From Agathobaculum massiliense (lineage in GTDB: Bacteria > Bacillota > Clostridia > Oscillospirales > Butyricicoccaceae): DNA of 64,000 bases. Below the pieces are notes generated by a model. That model searched no databases. It saw only the letters and a program-made list of their open reading frames with translations, and was not told the DNA's origin. The DNA lies in the NCBI RefSeq assembly GCF_900291975.1, contig NZ_OMPN01000001.1:2888501-2952500 (forward strand), given 5' to 3'. The position numbers and the translations under genes were made by a program. Of this stretch, positions 8,701 through 17,369 are shown in pieces. Each line of letters opens with the position of its first letter. Within the stretch, counting starts at the first letter, position 1.

Positions 8701-9147
8701 CCCGACGCGGCGCGCGATATCGACGAGGACGCGCTCCGTGCTCTGCGCGACAAGGCGCTGCGCCGCAGCGGCCTGTTGAGCGACGACATGGAGCTGCTCG
8801 AGGCGATGGAGCACGGGCTGGAAGGAGACGGACGGTTTATTCCGGTCACGATCAAGGTGAAAAAGGGGGAGGACGCGCCCTCGCTCGCGGCGAAATCCGC
8901 GGTGGCCGACCTGGTGCGGTTTGGAAAGCTGGCCAGGTATGCGCATGATAAGCTGCTCGAAATGGGGCGCGAGCTGCGCGCGGGCAGTGTGGCCGCAAAC
9001 CCGTGCAAAAAGGATAAAGCATCGAGCTTTTGCGACTGGTGTGACTTCCGCGCCGCCTGCCGCTTCGATGAAACGGCGGGCGACAAGGCGCGGTGGCTCC
9101 GGCACCTGTCGGACGAGGAGTTCTGGCAGCAGGTAGGGGGTGAATGA
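5782..9147 (+). CDS. addB: ATP-dependent helicase/nuclease subunit B (AddB)
   Basis: With AddA forms the Chi-regulated helicase-nuclease that resects double-strand breaks for RecA-dependent repair; replaces RecBCD in Firmicutes. The protein has 1,121 residues. Walker-type loop GRAGSGKT is at residues 6-13. The RecB-like nuclease motif VMDYKSGKK lies near residue 915. The four-cysteine iron-sulfur staple is present: one Cys in TFYSCRFAF near residue 755 and three in the terminal NPCKKDKASSFCDWCDFRAAC segment. The ATG at 5782 is used because GGGGAGAG lies before it and AddB proteins begin close to the P-loop; the ATG at 5764 has no ribosome site. The addA start lies two bases after the addB stop, so the pair is translationally coupled. 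Confidence 0.96.
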   Translation: MRIWTGRAGSGKTTAILREIAARCESGEGRQILLVPELNSHRMERSLAAATDNRGARTAEVLTFSRLADRVFSEVGGLAQQMLTPAGQLLTLQEAARRVQGGLSVWGGLADKPELLGEALGVVDECKTCAVAPEALFAAAETCRDTALAAKLSDLAQLLTAYERLCDESLPDPRDRLTHLRDRLAESHVLDGAAVYLDGFLGFTPQELAVVDAVLAAGVPLAAAVACDMAYPEIFVTGCKTVKTLERMAKRHNRKAERIELGASRVARPAGLAAVEAQGLLPVRVPQESCEGVRLYAAASPFDECEHAAAYIRRKVRDEGARYRDFVVAARDIEPYSAFLAMAMARYDVPVFLAEKPDLLSRPPMALVTGALNAAQSYFKYEDLFGCLKTGLMHLTREESDKLENYALTWNIRGGAWEREWAEHPDGYGQPFDDRARAQLAELNALRARLIGPFSTLRERLKGEQPASGCVRALYDFLLAVDAPRCMADRAAAHEVAGRLQLADEYRQLWEILVSAMEQFAWVCGDTPLTAERFAKLFRLVLGEYDVGTIPVSLDRVTCGNIERACGENAKYVILLGVNDGLIPKAPSSASLLSDMERDKLDALGVELKAYGVERLLMEQETLYRALACPTEELLLTWHMSDAVGGETRPSYFVGVVRGLLPDVLFSTHQTETAQDRLQAERPAVEMACAYLSGDRTAAVRAAYGFYRDDERVHHAAQQRRGRGPLTSPHTIEGLYGKSLNLTASRVDTFYSCRFAFFMQYGLKARPRRVARFDALETGTFIHYVLEHALTALGKGAGGAAAAEEAAVRRACRTAVRQYVQEELGGMENKTARFRYLFGRLTRTVEQILDNVIDELRVSDFAPIDYEVDFSRGGDLPPVLCAEGEVSVSLSGKVDRVDGYIKNGRLYLRVMDYKSGKKSFSLSDIWYGLNMQLVIYLYALQQEGLERYRKRLTQTFNEIVPAGVLYVPVRDELPDAARDIDEDALRALRDKALRRSGLLSDDMELLEAMEHGLEGDGRFIPVTIKVKKGEDAPSLAAKSAVADLVRFGKLARYAHDKLLEMGRELRAGSVAANPCKKDKASSFCDWCDFRAACRFDETAGDKARWLRHLSDEEFWQQVGGE

Positions 9148-9148
9148 C

Positions 9149-12100
9149 ATGCCGCAATGGACCAAAGAGCAGGAAACCGCCATCCATGACAGGGGCGGCG
9201 CGCTGCTGGTGTCGGCGGCGGCAGGCTCGGGCAAGACCGCGGTGCTGGTCGAGCGCGTGCTCGCACGTCTGACCGACCCGACCGATCCGGTGGATATCGA
9301 CCGTCTGCTGCTCGTGACCTTTACCAACGCGGCGGCAGCGGAGATGCGCGAGCGCATCTCCGCTGCGCTGGGCGAGGCGGCAGCGAAAGCGCCGCACGAT
9401 ACGCGCCTGCGCCGTCAGATGTTTCTGGTACACCGCGCGAAGATCACGACCGTACACGCGCTGTGCCTGTCGCTCGCGCGCGAGCAGGCGGCGGCGCTCG
9501 GCATCGCGCCGGATTTCCGGCTGATGGATGAGAACGAGGGCAAGATCTTGCGCGCCGAGGTGCTTGAGGAGGTGCTCGACGCAGCATATGAGCGCGGGGA
9601 TGAGGGCTTTTTCGCGCTCTGCGACCTGCTCGCCGCAGGGCGGGACGACAAGAAGCTGGGCGAGGTCATCCTTGGCACTTACGAAAAAATACAGGCGCAT
9701 CCCGACCCGCGCGCTTTCATGGAGGAGGTGCGGCAGGGGCTGTACGCGCGCGGGATGGATACGCCGCACGGGCGCGTCCTGCTTGCGCAGGCGCGCGCGG
9801 CGGCGGAGCACGGCGCGGCGTTTCTGCGCATGACGGCGGCTGCGGTGACCGGCGTCGACGGCCTGGCCGATGCTTACCTGCCCGCGCTGACGAGCGATCT
9901 GAATCGCGCCGAGCGCCTGCTGGAAGCCCTGCGCGGCGGGGAGTGGGATGCCTGTGTGGAGGCCGCGCGGTCGATCACGTTCGACCGGCTGGGAGCCGCG
10001 CGTAAATTTGAGGACAAGGCGTTCCTTGAGGAAGTCAAGGCGATGCGCGAGGAGTGGAAGGACGCCGCTAAAGCCATCCGCGGCAAATGGCTGACCGTTA
10101 CGGCGGCCGAGGCCGAATACGACCGCGCCCTGACCGCGCGCGCGCTGTTTTCGCTGATCGACATGGTAAATGCGTTTGACGACGCCTTTTCCGCGGCCAA
10201 GCGCACGCGGAACGCGGCGGATTTCAACGATTTGGAGCATTTTGCGGTGCGCCTGCTGTACGAGGGGAGACGGCCCTCCGCACTGGCCGCAGCGCTGTCC
10301 GAAGGTTACGCGGAGATCGCGGTGGATGAATACCAGGACACCAATGCCGTGCAGGACGCGATCTTCCGCGCGCTGTCCCGCGATGGGACCAACCTGTTTA
10401 TGGTGGGCGACGTCAAGCAGAGCATCTACGGATTCCGGCTGGCCGACCCCTCCATCTTCCTGTCCAAATACCGGACCTTTGCCGAGGCGGGGGAAGCGGA
10501 TGCGGGACAGCCGCGCCGCGTAGTGCTGGGGCGGAACTTCCGCTCGCGCGCGGCGGTGCTGGATGCGTGCAACTATCTGTTTGCCGCCGTGATGGGCGAA
10601 ACGGTGGGCGGCTTGGCGTATACCGATCGGGAAGCGTTGCATCTGGGCGCGGACTATTATCCGGACGCGGACGACCCGCGCTATCGGACCGAGGTGTTGC
10701 TGGTGGACGCGGCGGGGCTTGGCGAGGACGACGACGCGCCCGACAAGACTGCGCTCGAGGCCCAGCTCGCCGCGCAGCGCATCCGCGCGCTGCTGGACGA
10801 GGGCTTTCCCGTGCTGGATAAGGAAACGGGCGCCCTACGTCCGGTTACGCCGGGGGATATCGTGATCCTGCTGCGCGCCACCAAAACCAAGGCGCGCACG
10901 TTCATCGCCGCGCTTGAGCAGACGGGCGTTTCCGCGAGCGCGGAGGAGCGCGGCGGCCTGTTGGAAACCGCCGAGGTGGGCGCGGTGGTTTCGCTCCTGA
11001 ACGTGATCGACAACCCGAGGCAGGACGTGGACCTGATCGGCGTGCTGCGTTCGCCGCTGTTCGGCTTCACCGAGCAGGAGCTGGCGGATATCCGGCTGAC
11101 AGACCGCAAGGCAAGCTATTACGACGCGCTTATACAGTCGCGCGGCGCTTTCCCGAAGGTCGAGGTGTTCCTGCAGCGGCTGGACTTCCTGCGCGGCTTC
11201 GCGTGCGACCAGCCGGTGTACCGTCTGCTGTGGGAGATCTATGACCAGACGGGAGCGCTCGGCCTGTACGGCGCGCTGCCCAACGGCGCGCAGCGGCAGG
11301 CCAACCTGCTCGCTTTCTTCGAGCGGGCGCGGGCGTTCGAGGGGCAGGGCTTCCGCGGTTTGTTCGCGTTCGTGCGCCTGCTGCGCGGCATGCAGGAAAC
11401 GGGCGAGGACTTCCAGACGGTTGGCGCAGAGGCGTCGGGCGGCGCGGTGCGCATCATGAGCATCCACAAATCCAAGGGGCTGGAATTTCCGGTCGTGCTG
11501 CTGGCGGACTGCGCGAAGCAATTTAACGAAGCGGACCTGCGCGAGCCGGTGCTGGTGCATCAGTCACTGGGGATTGGCGGCAAGTGCCGCGACCGGAGCC
11601 GCGGCGTACAGTACGACACAGCCGAGCGCACAGCGGTCGCGGTGCTGCAGCGTCGCGAGATGGTAAGCGAGGAGCTGCGCGTATTGTATGTTGCGCTTAC
11701 GCGCGCGAAAGAGAAGCTCATCCTCACCTGCGCAAGCGGGACGCTGCAGCGGTCGCTGGAAAAATGGGCGCGGCTGGCCGCGTTGGACGAGCTGCCGCAG
11801 TATGCGATGGGCGCGGTGCGCGCGCCGCTGGCCTGGATACTCGCGCCGCTGCTGCGGCACCCCTGCGCGCGCGCGCTGAAAGAACAGTATGGCTTGTCGG
11901 TGCCGGAGCGCGGTACGGATAACGATGCGTTCCTCCTGCGCGTGTACCAGCCGGACGAGCTGGCGCTGCCGGAGCGGGAGGTGCTGCGCTATGTGGAGAC
12001 GGACACGGCGGGATACGAGGTCAAGCCTTACCTGAGCTATCCGCGCGCTTATCTTTCCGAGCTGCCCAGCAAGCTGACCGCGACCGGCGTGGGCCGCGGC

Positions 12101-12715
12101 TACCGTGCGGACGAGGCTGCGGAGGAGACGGCGCCCCCGCGCCGCGAGCCGAAGCTGCGTGCGCCACTGTTCGAGCAGGAGGCGCGGCGCCTCACGCCCG
12201 CTGAGATCGGCACGGCGCACCATCTGTTTATGCAGTTCTGCAATTTCGCGGCGGCCGCCGCGCCAGGCGGCGTGGAGCGCGAGCGCGACCGGCTGGAGGA
12301 AAAGCGCATCCTGTCGCCGCAGCAGGCGGCGGCGATTGAGCCGGAAAAGATTCGGGCGTTTTTCACCTCGGCACTGTACCGCGGGTTGATGGCGGAGCAT
12401 TCAGTGCGGCGGGAGTTTAAGTTCTCAGTGCTGGTGCCAGCCGCACGGTATTTTCCAGTCGCGGCCGACGCACCGGAGGAAAAGGTGCTGCTACAGGGCG
12501 TGATCGACTGCCTGATCGACACACCGGAGGGCTTTGTGATCGTGGATTTCAAAACCGACCGCGTATCAAAGGACGGGCTTGCCGCCCGCGCGGCGCGGTA
12601 CCGCCCGCAGCTTGACGCGTATGCGGATGCGGTGGAGGCGGTTTTCGGTAGGCCGGTGAAACAGCGCGTTTTGTACTTTTTTGATACGGGAAATACCTGG
12701 GAAATGGGGGAATAG
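9149..12715 (+). CDS. addA: ATP-dependent helicase/nuclease subunit A (AddA)
   Basis: UvrD-type 3'-5' helicase with a C-terminal RecB-family nuclease; partner of AddB in double-strand break processing. The protein has 1,188 residues. Walker A AAAGSGKT lies near residue 25, the helicase motif II DEYQDTN near residue 393, a motif III-like VGDVKQSIYGFR near 420, and the SIHKSKGLEFPVV motif near 771. The C-terminal nuclease motif IVDFKTD lies near residue 1131. The ATG at 9149 is used, with AGGGGGTGA upstream inside the end of addB; the upstream GTG at 9140 is too close to that site. Complete and typical for the family (about 1,200 residues). Confidence 0.96.
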   Translation: MPQWTKEQETAIHDRGGALLVSAAAGSGKTAVLVERVLARLTDPTDPVDIDRLLLVTFTNAAAAEMRERISAALGEAAAKAPHDTRLRRQMFLVHRAKITTVHALCLSLAREQAAALGIAPDFRLMDENEGKILRAEVLEEVLDAAYERGDEGFFALCDLLAAGRDDKKLGEVILGTYEKIQAHPDPRAFMEEVRQGLYARGMDTPHGRVLLAQARAAAEHGAAFLRMTAAAVTGVDGLADAYLPALTSDLNRAERLLEALRGGEWDACVEAARSITFDRLGAARKFEDKAFLEEVKAMREEWKDAAKAIRGKWLTVTAAEAEYDRALTARALFSLIDMVNAFDDAFSAAKRTRNAADFNDLEHFAVRLLYEGRRPSALAAALSEGYAEIAVDEYQDTNAVQDAIFRALSRDGTNLFMVGDVKQSIYGFRLADPSIFLSKYRTFAEAGEADAGQPRRVVLGRNFRSRAAVLDACNYLFAAVMGETVGGLAYTDREALHLGADYYPDADDPRYRTEVLLVDAAGLGEDDDAPDKTALEAQLAAQRIRALLDEGFPVLDKETGALRPVTPGDIVILLRATKTKARTFIAALEQTGVSASAEERGGLLETAEVGAVVSLLNVIDNPRQDVDLIGVLRSPLFGFTEQELADIRLTDRKASYYDALIQSRGAFPKVEVFLQRLDFLRGFACDQPVYRLLWEIYDQTGALGLYGALPNGAQRQANLLAFFERARAFEGQGFRGLFAFVRLLRGMQETGEDFQTVGAEASGGAVRIMSIHKSKGLEFPVVLLADCAKQFNEADLREPVLVHQSLGIGGKCRDRSRGVQYDTAERTAVAVLQRREMVSEELRVLYVALTRAKEKLILTCASGTLQRSLEKWARLAALDELPQYAMGAVRAPLAWILAPLLRHPCARALKEQYGLSVPERGTDNDAFLLRVYQPDELALPEREVLRYVETDTAGYEVKPYLSYPRAYLSELPSKLTATGVGRGYRADEAAEETAPPRREPKLRAPLFEQEARRLTPAEIGTAHHLFMQFCNFAAAAAPGGVERERDRLEEKRILSPQQAAAIEPEKIRAFFTSALYRGLMAEHSVRREFKFSVLVPAARYFPVAADAPEEKVLLQGVIDCLIDTPEGFVIVDFKTDRVSKDGLAARAARYRPQLDAYADAVEAVFGRPVKQRVLYFFDTGNTWEMGE

Positions 12716-12902
12716 CGGTTAAGGATGCGTTAAGAAAACGCCGATCGGGTTGACAAGGCCGCGGATAGATGGTAGCCTGTTATCAGCAAAAGAGAGCAAC
12801 CCCATCGGCGGAAAACGCCGCAAGTTTTTAAGTAGACCACAACATTCATTCCTCATTTCTAATAGAAAGAACCGCAGCAGATCTGCTGCGGTTCTTTCTA
12901 TT
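12716..12902 (+). other. Unassigned structured intergenic region (candidate small RNA or leader)
   Basis: The 341-base gap between addA and guaB holds no convincing ORF. It contains a candidate promoter TTGACA (12750-12755), 17 bases, TAGCCT (12773-12778) with TGG before the -10. A small hairpin CGGCG-GAAAA-CGCCG (12806-12820) is followed by TTTTT at 12825-12829. A 42-base perfect palindrome follows at 12861-12902. The segment 12739-12752 is also complementary at 13 of 14 positions to 12797-12810. The CGGCG arm can therefore pair upstream or downstream, which resembles attenuator logic. If the promoter is real, the upstream arm is not transcribed and the RNA would be about 45-120 nt. It matches no riboswitch class I can recognise by eye. 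Confidence 0.35.
12861..12902. terminator. Perfect 42-base palindromic hairpin, probable terminator
   Basis: Self-complementary from AATAGAAAGAACCGCAGCAG to its exact reverse complement, with a central GATC. The right arm is T-rich (TTCTTTCTATT). It lies before the guaB promoter, so it probably ends transcripts from addBA or from the small element upstream. Confidence 0.75.
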
Positions 12903-12974
12903 GTCCGCATCGCTATTGCGCGCTTTGTATAAGCGGGCCGCGCCAAAAACCTGCAAAATCTGCTATATGCCTGC

Positions 12975-13003
12975 TTTACTTTACCTGGTAAAAAGGATAT
13001 AAT
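12975..13003 (+). promoter_or_regulatory. Promoter of guaB
   Basis: TTTACT, 17 bases, TATAAT. The -10 is consensus and lies 54 bases before the guaB start. No purine-riboswitch sequence is seen in the short leader. Confidence 0.75.
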
Positions 13004-13056
13004 AAAAAGCAATATACAATCTGGAAAAACAGGAATGAAAAAGGAGAGGAAAACGT

Positions 13057-14562
13057 ATGGCGTATTATTTTAGCGAGCCTTCGCACACGTTCAACGAATA
13101 CCTGCTCGTACCCGGTTATTCGTCCGCGGAATGTATTCCAGCGAACGTCAGCCTCCGCACCCCGATCGTCAAGTTCAGAAAAGGACAGGAGTCCTCCCTG
13201 TATGCGAACATCCCGATGGTTTCGGCCATCATGCAGGCGGTTTCGGACGACCGCATGGCGATCGCGCTTGCGCAGGAGGGCGGCATTTCCTTTATTTACG
13301 GCTCGCAGACCATCGAGAGCGAGGCCGCGATGGTGTCCCGCGTCAAAAGCTACAAGGCCGGCTTTATCGTATCCGATTCCAACGTCAAGCCGGATCAGAC
13401 GCTGGCGGATATCCTCGACCTGAAAGCGCGGACCGGCCACTCCACCGTTGCGGTCACGGACGACGGCACGGCTACCGGCAGACTGCTCGGCATCGTCACC
13501 AGCCGCGATTACCGCGTTTCCCGTATGGAAACCAACGTGAAGGTGTCCGAGTTCATGACCCCGTTTGAAAAGCTGATTACCGCGCCGGCGGACACCACGC
13601 TCAAGATCGCCAACGATATCATATGGGATCATAAGCTTAATTCGCTCCCGCTGGTGGATGAGGAGCAGCATCTTGTTTATCTGGTGTTCCGCAAGGACTA
13701 TGACAGCCACAAGGCAAATTCGCTCGAACTGCTTGACGAGCATAAGCGCTATGTTGTGGGCGCGGGCATTAATACCCGCGATTATGCCGAGCGCGTACCC
13801 GCTCTGGTCGAGGCCGGCGCGGATGTGCTGTGCATCGATTCCTCCGAGGGCTTTTCCGAGTGGCAGAGCCGTACGCTCGCGTGGGTGCGCGAGAATTACG
13901 GCGACACGGTCAAGGTCGGCGCGGGCAACGTCGTCGACCGGGAAGGCTTCCGCTTCCTCGCGGACGCGGGCGCGGACTTTGTCAAGGTCGGCATCGGCGG
14001 CGGCTCGATCTGCATTACCCGCGAGCAGAAGGGCATCGGCCGCGGTCAGGCGACCGCGCTGATCGAGGTTGCCGCGGCGCGCGATGAATATTACCTGGAA
14101 ACCGGCGTATATGTGCCGATCTGCTCGGACGGCGGCATCGTACACGATTACCATTGCACGCTGGCGCTGGCCATGGGTGCGGACTTCCTGATGCTGGGGC
14201 GCTACTTCTCCCGCTTTGACGAATCCCCGACCAACAAGGTCAACATCAACGGCAGCTACATGAAGGAATACTGGGGCGAAGGCTCGGCCCGCGCGCGCAA
14301 CTGGCAGCGCTACGACATGGGCGGCGACAAGAAGCTGTCCTTTGAGGAGGGCGTGGATTCCTATGTGCCGTACGCCGGCTCGCTCAAGGATAACTTGGGG
14401 CTGACGCTGAGCAAGGTGCGTTCGACTATGTGCAACTGCGGCGCGCTCTCCATTCCGGAATTCCAGAAGAAGGCGAAGATTACGCTCGTATCCGCCACCT
14501 CGATTGTCGAGGGCGGCGCGCATGACGTTGTGCTGAAGGAAACCTCGACAACGTCCAAGTAA
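13057..14562 (+). CDS. guaB: IMP dehydrogenase
   Basis: Oxidises IMP to XMP with NAD+, the first committed step to GMP, in the cytoplasm. 501 residues, usual length. The TIM barrel is interrupted by a CBS pair at about residues 95-230 ([41 protein letters not shown]). The active-site loop reads [15 protein letters not shown] with the catalytic Cys near residue 318, where most bacterial enzymes have GPGSICTTR. This is a variant loop, but Cys, downstream DGGI and the flap region are present. AAAGGAGAGG lies before the ATG at 13057. It is monocistronic, with its own promoter and a hairpin after it. Confidence 0.93.
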   Translation: MAYYFSEPSHTFNEYLLVPGYSSAECIPANVSLRTPIVKFRKGQESSLYANIPMVSAIMQAVSDDRMAIALAQEGGISFIYGSQTIESEAAMVSRVKSYKAGFIVSDSNVKPDQTLADILDLKARTGHSTVAVTDDGTATGRLLGIVTSRDYRVSRMETNVKVSEFMTPFEKLITAPADTTLKIANDIIWDHKLNSLPLVDEEQHLVYLVFRKDYDSHKANSLELLDEHKRYVVGAGINTRDYAERVPALVEAGADVLCIDSSEGFSEWQSRTLAWVRENYGDTVKVGAGNVVDREGFRFLADAGADFVKVGIGGGSICITREQKGIGRGQATALIEVAAARDEYYLETGVYVPICSDGGIVHDYHCTLALAMGADFLMLGRYFSRFDESPTNKVNINGSYMKEYWGEGSARARNWQRYDMGGDKKLSFEEGVDSYVPYAGSLKDNLGLTLSKVRSTMCNCGALSIPEFQKKAKITLVSATSIVEGGAHDVVLKETSTTSK

Positions 14563-14579
14563 TACGGTTTTTGACCCTA

Positions 14580-14612
14580 AGATTGCCCCGTAGAAGACTG
14601 CGGGGCAATTCT
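14580..14612 (+). terminator. Hairpin after guaB
   Basis: Stem ATTGCCCCG/CGGGGCAAT with a nine-base loop, followed by only a short T run (TCTTATC). Moderate terminator. Confidence 0.6.
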
Positions 14613-14631
14613 TATCGGAAAGGAGGCAGAC

Positions 14632-15285
14632 ATGGATACGGAAAAGTGGATGGACGCGTTCACACAGGCGGTGCTGGAAGCGTTCGGTGAAAGGGTGTGC
14701 TGCGTTGGCCTGCAGGGCAGCCGAGCCCGCGGGGAAGCGGGGCCGGACGGCGACATTGATGTGGTCGTGATCCTGGATGCATGGCACATGGAGGACTGGC
14801 CGCGCTATGAGGCGGTGCTGGAAAGCCTGCCCGCACGGGACAAGGTGTGCGGCTTTGTATCCGGCTGGGAAGAACTGCTGCACTGGGAGCCGTCCGAGCT
14901 GTTCGGGTTCTACTATGATACTAGGGTGTGGTACGGCAGCCTTGCGGCGCTGCGGGAGCGCTTCGGTCCGTCCGACGCCCGCCGCGCCGTGAGGATCGGC
15001 GCCTGCGGGATCTACCATATGTGCGTACATAACCGCCTGCACGAAAAAAGCGGGCAGCTCCTGCGGGAGCTGTATAAATCCGCCTTTTTCGTTCTGCGCG
15101 CGGTGCATTTCTGTCGGACGGGCGCGTTTGTTGTCCGCCGGTCGGAGCTTCTGCCGCTATTGCAGGGGGAGGAACGGCTGATCCTGACGGCGGGCATGCC
15201 GCATCAGGAGGGGACGGAACCGTTTGCAATCCAATCCGAGCGGCTTTTGCAGTGGGCGGGTAGCCTGATCCGGTCTTACACTTGA
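14632..15285 (+). CDS. Nucleotidyltransferase-fold protein
   Basis: The protein has 217 residues. The N-terminal domain has the DNA polymerase beta-like nucleotidyltransferase signature: GSRARG at residues 29-34, then D41 and D43 in DGDIDVVV, which bind metal and NTP in this superfamily. The C-terminal half is helical and resembles the HEPN-like helical parts found after such domains. AAAGGAGG lies nine bases before the ATG. The substrate is unknown: aminoglycosides, a protein or a tRNA are all possible, and I see no antitoxin-like partner gene nearby. It lies between guaB and the ClC gene with 30 bases to the next start, so it may be cotranscribed with the latter. Confidence 0.75.
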   Translation: MDTEKWMDAFTQAVLEAFGERVCCVGLQGSRARGEAGPDGDIDVVVILDAWHMEDWPRYEAVLESLPARDKVCGFVSGWEELLHWEPSELFGFYYDTRVWYGSLAALRERFGPSDARRAVRIGACGIYHMCVHNRLHEKSGQLLRELYKSAFFVLRAVHFCRTGAFVVRRSELLPLLQGEERLILTAGMPHQEGTEPFAIQSERLLQWAGSLIRSYT

Positions 15286-15315
15286 GGGTTTTGAGGAATG
15301 AGGGAGAGTGTGGGA

Positions 15316-16569
15316 ATGGAATGGGAGTACTGGAAGAAGCAGGCGAAAAACGCGCTTATCTTTGCGAGATGGTGCGTGTTCGCGGTTGTGATCGGCGTTG
15401 TGGTCGGGGTGACCGGCACGGCGTTCCACCACGCGCTCGACTGGGCGGGGAGGATGCGGGAGCAGCATGACTGGCTGCTGTACCTCCTGCCGCTCGCGGG
15501 TGTGTTCATCGCGTTCTGGTATAAGAAGAGCGAAATGCCGCTGGAACGCGGTACGAATTTCATTTTAACATCGGTGCGGGAGAACCATCCGGTCCGCCTG
15601 CGGCTGGCGCCGAGCATTTTCGTCACCTCGATGCTGACCCACCTTTGCGGCGGCTCCGCGGGACGTGAGGGCGCGGCGCTTCAGCTCGGCGGTTCGATCT
15701 CGGGCAACATCGGACACTGGATGCGGCTGGACGACCGTGATTCACGCACGATTACCATGTGCGGCATGGCGGCGGGCTTTGCGGCGCTGTTCGGCACGCC
15801 GCTGGCGGCGACCGTATTCGCGATGGAGGTCATCAGCGTGGGTGTGATGTATTATGCGGCTCTGTTCCCGTGTGTACTGGCGTCGCTGATTGCGCATGGC
15901 GTCGCCGTCGCGCTGGGGGGAGAAACCACGCGCTTCGCCCTCCATGCCGTGCCGGATCGGCTCGACGCGCCTCTGATCGCGCGCCTGGTGCTGTTTGGCG
16001 TGGTATGCGCGGTGCTGAGCGCGGTGGTCTGCATCCTGTTCCACCAGATCGGGCGCTTTTTGAAAAGGAAGATCCCCAACCAGTATATCTGCATTGCCGC
16101 CGGCGGCGCGGCTGTCGCAGCGGTGTCGCTGCTGCTCGGCACACGGGACTACAACGGCGCGGGCATGGCGGTGATCGAACGGGCCATTGCGGGGGAGGCG
16201 CACTACACGGCGTTTTTTATTAAGCTTGTGCTGACCGCCATCACGATCGGCGTGGGGTATAAGGGCGGCGAGATCGTGCCGGTGCTGTTCATCGGGGCGA
16301 CGTTCGGCGCCGCTTACGGCGGGTTTTTTGGTCTCGCCCCTTCCTTCGCCGCCGGACTTGGCATGACGGCGGTGTTCTGCGGCGTGACTAACTCCCCGTT
16401 GACCTCGATCCTGCTGGCCTATGAGCTGTTCGGCGGGCAGTCGCTCGGCCTGTTTGCGCTTGTGATTTCCATTGCCTATATGCTCAGCGGCTATTACGGC
16501 CTGTACAGCGAACAGAAGATCCTGTACTCCAAGATGCGGCCGCAATTTATCGACAGAAAAACCAAGTAA
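15316..16569 (+). CDS. ClC-family anion channel/transporter
   Basis: Polytopic inner-membrane protein of 417 residues, 10 or more hydrophobic helices. The ClC motif GREGA with its gating Glu lies in CGGSAGREGAALQLGG near residue 120. The later pore motif is GYKGGEIVPVLFIGA. The C-terminal CBS domains of some family members are absent. Transports chloride or another halide; fluoride specificity cannot be decided from this reading. The ATG at 15316 is preferred (GGGAGA eight bases upstream); the ATG at 15298 overlaps its potential ribosome site and would add six residues. Confidence 0.88.
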   Translation: MEWEYWKKQAKNALIFARWCVFAVVIGVVVGVTGTAFHHALDWAGRMREQHDWLLYLLPLAGVFIAFWYKKSEMPLERGTNFILTSVRENHPVRLRLAPSIFVTSMLTHLCGGSAGREGAALQLGGSISGNIGHWMRLDDRDSRTITMCGMAAGFAALFGTPLAATVFAMEVISVGVMYYAALFPCVLASLIAHGVAVALGGETTRFALHAVPDRLDAPLIARLVLFGVVCAVLSAVVCILFHQIGRFLKRKIPNQYICIAAGGAAVAAVSLLLGTRDYNGAGMAVIERAIAGEAHYTAFFIKLVLTAITIGVGYKGGEIVPVLFIGATFGAAYGGFFGLAPSFAAGLGMTAVFCGVTNSPLTSILLAYELFGGQSLGLFALVISIAYMLSGYYGLYSEQKILYSKMRPQFIDRKTK

Positions 16570-16610
16570 GGCGGCGCGTCCGCCGGTATTCCCCGGGAGG
16601 AAGAGAACCA

Positions 16611-17267
16611 ATGCACGATTTCAAAGGCGCAATTTTCGATATGGATGGCACGCTGCTCGACTCCATGCCGGTATGGAAACGGCTGACACAGGGGTACCTG
16701 AGCCAGTTCGGCCTGCACATCACGGATCAGGACTATGCGGTGACCGAGGGCTTTTCCCAGCCGCAGGTGGCGCAGTATTTCATCGAGCGCTATCCAGAGC
16801 TGCCGATTGACGTGCAGAGCATGATGGACGGGATGGACCGCCTGATCACCGCGCGCTATGAAACGATAGCCAGGCCGAAGGACGGGGTGTTCCGGTTTCT
16901 GGAGGGACTGCGCCGCCGCGGCGTAAAAATGGCGATCGCCACGCTGACCGCGCGGCGGCATGCGGAAAAGGCGCTGCGCGACCGCGGGATGATGAATTAT
17001 TTCGCATTCATGCTGACGATCGAGGATGTCGGCATCTCCAAGCACGAGCCGGATATCTACCTGCGCGCGGCGGAGCGGCTGGGGCTGCGCCCTGCGGACT
17101 GCATCGTGTTCGAGGACGCGCCCTACGCAGGCGTAACCGCAAAGCGGGCGGGCTTTCGGGTATGCGGCATGGCCGAGCCGGCCTATGCGGCGGGGGAGGC
17201 CGAGCTGCGGGCAGCCAGCGACTTCTTTGTGGAGGCATCCTTTGACGAACTGGCAGGAAAGTTGTAA
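16611..17267 (+). CDS. HAD-superfamily phosphatase (beta-phosphoglucomutase-like)
   Basis: The protein has 218 residues. HAD motif I is FDMDGT with the nucleophile D10 and acid/base D12. A helical cap follows (about 17-80), then motif II Thr in AIATLTA near 109, motif III Lys in SKHEPD and motif IV in VFEDAPYAGV. The cap type and length match subfamily IA phosphatases and phosphomutases acting on sugar phosphates. GGGAGGAAG lies before the ATG. The exact substrate cannot be assigned. Confidence 0.85.
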   Translation: MHDFKGAIFDMDGTLLDSMPVWKRLTQGYLSQFGLHITDQDYAVTEGFSQPQVAQYFIERYPELPIDVQSMMDGMDRLITARYETIARPKDGVFRFLEGLRRRGVKMAIATLTARRHAEKALRDRGMMNYFAFMLTIEDVGISKHEPDIYLRAAERLGLRPADCIVFEDAPYAGVTAKRAGFRVCGMAEPAYAAGEAELRAASDFFVEASFDELAGKL

Positions 17268-17274
17268 AAAAAAC

Positions 17275-17303
17275 TTGCAATATCAACGATTATCCCGTAA
17301 ACT
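17275..17303 (+). promoter_or_regulatory. Candidate promoter of MATE-luxS
   Basis: TTGCAA, 17 bases, TAAACT, 67 bases upstream of the MATE start and directly after the HAD gene stop. Plausible but not consensus. Confidence 0.5.
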
Positions 17304-17369
17304 ATAAGTGAGGATAAATTTGAGCTGCGCCGGACAAGCTCCGGGGCGGCTTCGTTGTCGTTAGGGGGA

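Noticed and set aside
8852..10642. 596-residue minus-strand ORF over addB/addA
   Set aside because: Antisense shadow in GC-rich coding DNA, rich in Arg/His/Pro/Gln, with no domain signature.
12976..15108. 710-residue minus-strand ORF across guaB and the nucleotidyltransferase
   Set aside because: It is the antisense shadow of guaB, with no family features or ribosome site; the plus-strand product is an unmistakable IMP dehydrogenase.
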